Assembly: GCF_019752095.1 (NCBI RefSeq) | Contig: NZ_JAIEMO010000027.1 | Coordinates: 1 to 50,798 of the forward strand | Length of the DNA stretch: 50,798 nucleotides | Source: Nitrosomonas sp. | GTDB lineage: Bacteria > Pseudomonadota > Gammaproteobacteria > Burkholderiales > Nitrosomonadaceae | Direction: 5' to 3' | Shown here: one piece after another, positions 45,773-50,798 of the stretch | Layout of the letters: each line of letters begins with the position of its first letter | Numbering within the stretch: the stretch's first letter is position 1 | Notes under the pieces: generated by a model | What the model saw: only the letters and a program-made list of their open reading frames with translations | What the model was told of the DNA's origin: nothing | Database searches by the model: none | Position numbers and translations under genes: made by a program

Positions 45773-46732
45773 TTACAATCCAGACTGTGCATGATGCGCG
45801 TCTTTATCCAAAAATTCCTGCAAGTAAGGTAATACCAGTGATGGCTCTTCTTCTTGAACAGCATGGCCAACACCGCTAAGGACAACCAGTTTTGAGTTGG
45901 ACAGATTCTCATGTAGACGCTCGCCAATTGCCAATGGAACAATTTCGTCATCCCTGCTCCATATGATTAATGTAGGGAGAGTCAAACTGGCATAGTTTTC
46001 TGAAAATTGTTGTAAATCTGCTGGCAGCATCTGCCGCACACTGGTGAGCGTTGCGTACTTTGCATTGGGCTTACTGAGATTTTTGGCATAGTGGTCGATG
46101 GCACTTTGCGGAATCAAAGCATCGTTAAAATACACTTTCTTCAGCAGGCTTTTCACCTGGATGGAATTTGGAATAGCATAAATCACTAGCGGCCCCAATA
46201 CCGGAGTAGCCAATATTTTCACGAACCCTGGTAATTCTTGTGGGTAGGCAATGCTGTCTATCAACACCAGGCTACGCTGTAGATTCGGATGCGATGAAAC
46301 CAAATATAACGATGTGGCCAGCGCTACTCCGCCACCATAAGAATGACCGATAATATGAAAATTCTTCAGATCGTTTTCGAGGATAAAATTCCTTACCAAT
46401 CTTGCCTGCTCATAAACAGAGTATGCGCCATCACGCGGTTTGGGTGATTCGCCAAAACCTTTCAGATCAATAGTGATTACACGGTATTTCTGCGCCAAAG
46501 GTTCAATAACGTGTCGCCAGCTATAACTACTGGCGCCGAAACCGTGAATTAGAAGCACCGGATCGCCTTTGCCGTAGCTTTTAGACGCCAGTTGCAGTTC
46601 ACTAATTGCCCCTGAATTACGATATTGTGGCCAACCCGGAATATCTTTGTCCATGACTGCACAGCCGCTAAGACTAAAATTCACAGACAGAAAGGCAAAA
46701 ACGAAAACTCTAATTAGAGGATTCCTCATCAA
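45773..46732 (-). CDS. Lipoprotein alpha/beta hydrolase
   Basis: The 319-residue protein has a signal with a lipobox (SLSGCAVM), indicating an exported lipoprotein. The hydrolase fold shows LLIHGFGASSYSWR, the nucleophile elbow GHSYGGGVALA, Asp in WSRDDEIVPLA and His in GVGHAVQEEEP. The substrate is unknown. Its start overlaps the stop of the small membrane protein gene upstream (46729-46732), so they are co-translated. Confidence 0.88.
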   Translation of the reverse strand: MMRNPLIRVFVFAFLSVNFSLSGCAVMDKDIPGWPQYRNSGAISELQLASKSYGKGDPVLLIHGFGASSYSWRHVIEPLAQKYRVITIDLKGFGESPKPRDGAYSVYEQARLVRNFILENDLKNFHIIGHSYGGGVALATSLYLVSSHPNLQRSLVLIDSIAYPQELPGFVKILATPVLGPLVIYAIPNSIQVKSLLKKVYFNDALIPQSAIDHYAKNLSKPNAKYATLTSVRQMLPADLQQFSENYASLTLPTLIIWSRDDEIVPLAIGERLHENLSNSKLVVLSGVGHAVQEEEPSLVLPYLQEFLDKDAHHAQSGL

Positions 46733-47124
46733 TTAAAAGACCGAATAAGAATGACCAGATCAAATATACCGCCAGCAGCAAAAGAAATTGCTCCGAAAAT
46801 AGGAAGCACCGCAATAACCCGACAGGCTATTTTTAAATGCTCAGCTTCTGCAGTATTTTCAATCTTCATGTGGCGCGGAATTGATAAGATTACATAACTA
46901 ATCAAACCAAGAAAGATGATATTTCCAATGGTAAGGGGCAGAAGATTGGTAAAATAGATTTCTATCGGCCCCAATGTTTTCTCGGCACAGTATCCGCACT
47001 CATCAATCAACTCAAATATCAAATCACGCCGCGCATTAATGGTTTGAAAAAAACTCAGTGTCGTGTTTACAGCTCCCCATAAAGCTGCCAGCAAAACAAT
47101 TGGAAGTCCCAGTCTATCCATCAT
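46729..47124 (-). CDS. Small membrane protein of unknown function
   Basis: The 131-residue protein has about three hydrophobic segments (about 5-25, 58-80 and 103-125). Between the first two lies a loop with ECGYCAEK and charged residues. I recognise no family. It overlaps the next gene by four bases and probably works with the lipoprotein hydrolase in the envelope. Confidence 0.65.
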   Translation of the reverse strand: MMDRLGLPIVLLAALWGAVNTTLSFFQTINARRDLIFELIDECGYCAEKTLGPIEIYFTNLLPLTIGNIIFLGLISYVILSIPRHMKIENTAEAEHLKIACRVIAVLPIFGAISFAAGGIFDLVILIRSFN

Positions 47125-47315
47125 TGCTCCTTTTCAACCAAGAGGCTCAGGAAGTTTCAGTGGATCTAAAAGCAACTATACATAAAGATTATCACGGCGA
47201 TGTTTAAAAAGAAATTCAATTTCTTTCAAATACAGGTCAGAGATTAAGCAAAAAACTGCGCGACGACCAAACATTCGAGTATCCTACGCGGTTACTCCAT
47301 AATCAGTTACAAATT

Positions 47316-49514
47316 ATGACGCAATACCAACTCTTCGCCACCACGCCAAAAGCGATGGAAGGCATTCTCGCTAACGAAATCAGCGCCCTCGGTGGGCAAG
47401 ATATACACCAGAAATTGGCTGGTGTGTCTTTTCAGGGTGATTTGACTCTGGCCTACCAAGCCTGCTTATGGTTGCGTACTGCCAACCGCGTTTTATTATT
47501 GCTCAGTAGTTTCGAGGTTAAATCCCAGCAAGATCTTTATGATGGCGTCCAACGCATCGACTGGTCCGAGCATTTGGGCACTAATGACAGCTTAGCGGTA
47601 TCATTCAGCAGCAAAAATAATCCGACAATCGATAACACACACTTTGGTGCGCTTAGAGTAAAAGATGCTATCGTCGATCAAATTCGTGCCAAGTTTGGTA
47701 GTCGACCTAATGTCGATACCGAATATCCCAGCATTCGTGTCAATGTCTATCTGCATAACGAAATTGCACAATTGAGTTTGGATTTATCCGGCGAAAGCTC
47801 TCATAAACGTGGATATCGTGACATTAATATTGCAGCGCCACTCAAGGAAAATCTTGCAGCTGCGATTTTGCTACGAGCAGGTTGGCCGGAAATCGCCCGG
47901 CAAGGCCATTCACTACTCGATCCAATGTGCGGTTCTGGTACGCTGTTGATAGAAGGTGCGCTGATAGCAGGTGATATCGCACCGGGTTTGCAACGCGATT
48001 ATTACGGTTTCCTAGGTTGGAAGCAGCACGATGCTGCGCTGTGGCAAAACATTTTGAAAGAAGCGCAGCAGCGCCGTGCGGTGGGCCTAGTCAGATTGCC
48101 GGTGATCGTTGGTTTTGATCAGGATCGCGATAGCGTCAATGCCGCATTGCAGCATATTGAAAACGCAGGATTGTCAGGCAAGATTCACATCGAGAAGCGT
48201 GATATCGCGGATGCATCTGCGGCGATAAGTTGGCCAAAAGGATTGATTGCCTGCAATCCGCCGTATGGCGAACGTCTCGGCGATGAAGAACAAACCGGAA
48301 TGTTATACCGCGAATTTGGAGAGGTATTGAAGCAACATTTTACCAGCTGGCAAGCAGCAATCATTATCGGCAATCCAGAGCTTGGTTTCAGATTGGGAAT
48401 ACGCTCGCACAAACCGATAACGCTATTCAATGGTGCGCTGGAGTGCAAATTGTTGCGATTCACCATTGAGGAAAAATCTTTTTTTGAACCTAAAACCAAA
48501 TCTCAGCAGGAACGCATTGAATTTATCAACCGCCGTGCCCAGGCCGAGCAACTCGACAGCCAGGCGGAAATGTTCGCAAACCGCCTGCGCAAGAATATAA
48601 AAAAACTGACCAAATGGATCAAGCAGAATCAAGTACATTGCTACCGACTGTACGATGCCGATCTACCAGAATACGCGGTGGCCGTGGATGTTTATCAAGG
48701 CGAACTAACCTGGGTCAACGTCCAGGAATATGAGTCTCCCAAATCGATTGACCCCATCAAGGCTAATCAGCGACTGGCCGGAATAATGGCAGAAATACCC
48801 AAGGCACTGAAAATTCCTCCCGAGCAAGTGTTTTTAAAAATACGCCGAAAACAGAAAAACACAGATCAATATGAAAAGCAGGGCGATTCCCGTCGCTTTC
48901 ATGTCGTGCAAGAAGGCGGTTGCAAATTCTGGGTGAATTTTGAGGACTATCTAGATACCGGACTGTTTCTCGATCATCGTCCAATGCGTTTGCTGATTCA
49001 ACAACAAGCCAAGGGTAAACGTTTCTTAAACTTATTCGCATATACCGGTAGCGCCACAGTGCATGCAGCGATCGGCGGTGCGGAATCGAGCATCACGGTG
49101 GATATGTCTAACACTTATTTGGATTGGGCCAAGCGAAATTTTCAACTCAATGGCATCAGCAACGACAAACACCAGCTGATTCGGGCTAATTGCACGGACT
49201 GGTTGACACAACAGGCTCAAGCAAAGCACAAACTGCTATTTGATTTTATCTTTCTCGATCCTCCCACTTTTTCCAATTCCAAGAAAATGGATGAAATCTT
49301 CGACCTCCAGAAAAACCACGTCGTGCTGATCCGCAACTCCATCGCCTTACTGGCACCAGGCGGAACATTGTATTTCTCGACCAACTTCCGTCGTTTTAAA
49401 TTAGACAAAGAGAGATTAAGCGATTTGATCATTGAAGATATCAGCGCAGCGATGATCCCCGAGGATTTTTCGCGCGATGCCAAGATACATTATTGCTGGA
49501 GAATCTCTCGCTAA
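47316..49514 (+). CDS. rlmL: 23S rRNA methyltransferase RlmKL (fused RlmL and RlmK)
   Basis: The 732-residue protein holds an N-terminal THUMP domain (TTPKAMEGILANEISALGGQ) and an RlmL methyltransferase (LDPMCGSGTLLIEGALIAGD, then ACNPPYGERLGD). The RlmK methyltransferase forms the second half (FLNLFAYTGSATVHAAIGGA, then FDFIFLDPPTFSNSKKM). It methylates G2445 and G2069 of 23S rRNA. The fusion is the norm in gamma- and betaproteobacteria. The length is standard. Confidence 0.96.
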   Translation: MTQYQLFATTPKAMEGILANEISALGGQDIHQKLAGVSFQGDLTLAYQACLWLRTANRVLLLLSSFEVKSQQDLYDGVQRIDWSEHLGTNDSLAVSFSSKNNPTIDNTHFGALRVKDAIVDQIRAKFGSRPNVDTEYPSIRVNVYLHNEIAQLSLDLSGESSHKRGYRDINIAAPLKENLAAAILLRAGWPEIARQGHSLLDPMCGSGTLLIEGALIAGDIAPGLQRDYYGFLGWKQHDAALWQNILKEAQQRRAVGLVRLPVIVGFDQDRDSVNAALQHIENAGLSGKIHIEKRDIADASAAISWPKGLIACNPPYGERLGDEEQTGMLYREFGEVLKQHFTSWQAAIIIGNPELGFRLGIRSHKPITLFNGALECKLLRFTIEEKSFFEPKTKSQQERIEFINRRAQAEQLDSQAEMFANRLRKNIKKLTKWIKQNQVHCYRLYDADLPEYAVAVDVYQGELTWVNVQEYESPKSIDPIKANQRLAGIMAEIPKALKIPPEQVFLKIRRKQKNTDQYEKQGDSRRFHVVQEGGCKFWVNFEDYLDTGLFLDHRPMRLLIQQQAKGKRFLNLFAYTGSATVHAAIGGAESSITVDMSNTYLDWAKRNFQLNGISNDKHQLIRANCTDWLTQQAQAKHKLLFDFIFLDPPTFSNSKKMDEIFDLQKNHVVLIRNSIALLAPGGTLYFSTNFRRFKLDKERLSDLIIEDISAAMIPEDFSRDAKIHYCWRISR

Positions 49515-49591
49515 ACATTCAACATGCATGTGAAATCAGTTGAATTTCCTCAGAACGAAGTACTACCGCATGAAAGCCAAGAGCTGATTAG

Positions 49592-49680
49592 GGAATCTCT
49601 AGGTAACTGCTTATTTCAAGCATGACGAAGAATCTATGCTATTGACTCCATGAGATTCCTCATTTCACTTGGAATGACAA
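49592..49680. repeat. Palindromic intergenic repeat after rlmKL
   Basis: GGAATCTC (49592-49599) and GAGATTCC (49652-49659) face each other, and TCATTTCACTTGGAATGACA follows. Sequences of the form GAGATTCCTC...GGAATGACA are common dispersed intergenic repeats in many bacterial genomes; only this copy is visible in the window. Confidence 0.4.
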
Positions 49681-49826
49681 ATACGAATATTGGAAAGTAT
49701 TTTCAGCATTACCTTGTAGCTTTGCAATATCCTGTATCTCTTTATCTTTTCTTAGCTCACAGCATACGCCGGTGCGAAATTTATAAATATTCCATTAGCT
49801 TCCGGTATTTCTGCTGCCAATAAAGC

Positions 49827-49906
49827 ACTCCGCCGCAAGCAGCGGAGTATTAACTTCGCTCTTCAATCTGCTGGTTTTCAACCAGCATTCGCCCCAAAGG
49901 GCGGGG
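49827..49906. repeat. Three tandem hairpins in the gap after rlmKL
   Basis: ACTCCGC/GCGGAGT (49827-49848), TGCTGGTT/AACCAGCA (49869-49887) and CGCCC/GGGCG (49890-49903) are successive stems with short loops. Closely packed GC stems in an AT-rich gap look like a palindromic mobile repeat (REP or MITE remnant) rather than three terminators. Confidence 0.45.
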
Positions 49907-50502
49907 AATTAAATCCGGAAGAGATTAATTTTATAAATGGATGCATCTACAATTAATCGAGCAAACATAATTTCCTTACGTGCAAACTTGCTCGCAAGAT
50001 ATGATGTGAGTAAAAATAGATTAAAAAAAACTATTATGGGGTATTGGCCGTCCAAAGAGTTCTTATACATTAACTCTCGAATCCAGAGACACTACTAACT
50101 AAATTTAAAACTACAAGACTATGATTTTTTCATGTTAATCAGTGTTAAGCAGCATACAATTTATATAATCGCAGTTATGAATGTCGAATGTTTACAATGA
50201 ATACTACTAGCAGTGATTAGGATTCCAACATTTTATAATATACAATTTAATAATATTCCAACAGGAAGCTAAGAAATTTTTAGAGTTGTCAAACAATCAA
50301 TCAATAAGACAGCATTCACACTAACCCTTAGTAAATAAGATCTGGCATCTTAGATAATCGCTCAAATTTGACGACAAGAAGCGTATTAATAATCTAAAGT
50401 TAGCTAAAAATCTTAAGCGTTATCACTCATCATCAAGCAAATGCAATTATCCAGAAATAACGCATATTACTATTTACTATTTTTAACTAGAGGTACTAGA
50501 GA

Positions 50503-50798
50503 ATGAAAATTAGTTTTTTTCAGCGTAAAGTAACATTTTTTACATTTTTCATCTTGCTTTGCGTCATTAACAATAACATTCATGCCCATAATCCACACGA
50601 CATGGTATATGGATTAGGCATTTCGCCTAATTTTGCCAATGATAATACGGTCTTCTTGGCCACCGATGGAGAATTGACCTCAGATCAATATACCAACATT
50701 CTGCGATCCACCGATGGCGGTACGACTTGGACCAGACTCCCAAATGGGTTGGACAATGTTTACTCAGAGATTGGTGTTCGTGTTTCACCAAACTATAG
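50503..50798 (+). CDS. Exported beta-propeller-like (BNR/Asp-box) protein, cut by window end
   Basis: The first 98 residues begin with a signal peptide (FFTFFILLCVINNNIHAHNP). They continue into a repeat with GISPNFANDNTVFLATDGEL and ILRSTDGGTTWTRLPNGL, an Asp-box (S-x-D-x-G-x-T-W) as in sortilin/Ycf48-like beta-propellers. The 3' part lies outside the window, so length and full function are unknown. GAGGTACTAGAGA precedes the ATG at 50503. Confidence 0.75.
   Translation, partial: MKISFFQRKVTFFTFFILLCVINNNIHAHNPHDMVYGLGISPNFANDNTVFLATDGELTSDQYTNILRSTDGGTTWTRLPNGLDNVYSEIGVRVSPNY

Larger units (their letters stand above)
49515..50502. other. Gene-free gap of 988 bases with hairpin repeats
   Basis: The first third holds two structured stretches: an inverted-arm repeat at 49592-49659 and three consecutive hairpins at 49827-49906. 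The remainder (49910-50500) is AT-rich. A plus-strand frame of 53 residues at 49937-50098 exists but has weak coding support. No promoter could be fixed for the gene at 50503. Confidence 0.5.

Noticed and set aside
49937..50098. 53-residue frame in the gap after rlmKL
   Set aside because: The ribosome-binding site is too far, no family is recognised, and the AT-rich sequence makes such frames likely by chance.
1..50798. CRISPR arrays, rRNA genes or IS transposases
   Set aside because: No regularly spaced direct repeats, no rRNA-like sequence and no intact transposase frame were found on reading the window.

Overview
The window reads as the chromosome of a betaproteobacterium, most likely of the Nitrosomonas group. 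This is inferred from the folD-aceE-aceF-nadD-rsfS-rlmH-maf order ending at rng, an SAH riboswitch ahead of ahcY, a BtuM-type vitamin B12 S-component next to btuB, a full system I cytochrome c maturation operon, and moderate GC content. No diagnostic ammonia-oxidation gene is present, so the genus is not proven.

Region 1 (1-7545) starts with the 3' part of the tmRNA gene. A compact integrative element of about 7.3 kb follows it, bounded by a 15-bp repeat of the tmRNA T-arm at 196-210 and 7518-7532. It carries an HUH/two-tyrosine Rep protein, two small unknown genes, an excisionase-like protein, a tyrosine integrase and a HigBA toxin-antitoxin pair. Two AT-rich cargo genes complete it: a membrane-anchored protein and a probable PD-(D/E)XK-type nuclease. 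The gaps around the cargo genes contain TAAC...GTTA hairpins that loosely resemble integron attC sites. This element is the best candidate in the window for an undescribed system, plausibly a phage-satellite-like island with a defence cargo.

Region 2 (7545-13970) holds a YjfB-like protein, two uncharacterised proteins (one DUF4202-like), a lipoprotein MsrB, a secreted RTX-repeat protein with a possible lysozyme-like N-terminus, rnk and rng. Its intergenic gaps, and the gap upstream of metK, carry copies of a roughly 150-bp MITE-like repeat with ends like TTTAACAAGCC.

Region 3 (13971-26190, minus strand) is a housekeeping block: maf, rlmH, rsfS, nadD, aceF, aceE, folD, a membrane protein, then the methyl-cycle genes metF, ahcY and metK. 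An SAH riboswitch sits before ahcY and probably controls ahcY-metF.

Region 4 (26191-35684) has a carboxylesterase, an exported transglutaminase-like protein, an M14-like desuccinylase/aspartoacylase paired with a GCS2/YbdK-like ligase, and a decayed sugar-dehydrogenase pseudogene. A cobalamin riboswitch then leads the operon btuB-btuM-cobO for B12 uptake and adenosylation.

Region 5 (35736-43545, minus strand) is ccmABCDEFGHI followed by bcp.

Region 6 (43856-50798) has a YdcH-like protein, a quinone oxidoreductase-like protein, a lipoprotein alpha/beta hydrolase with a small membrane protein, rlmKL, a roughly 1-kb hairpin-rich gap, and the start of an exported beta-propeller-like protein cut by the window edge.
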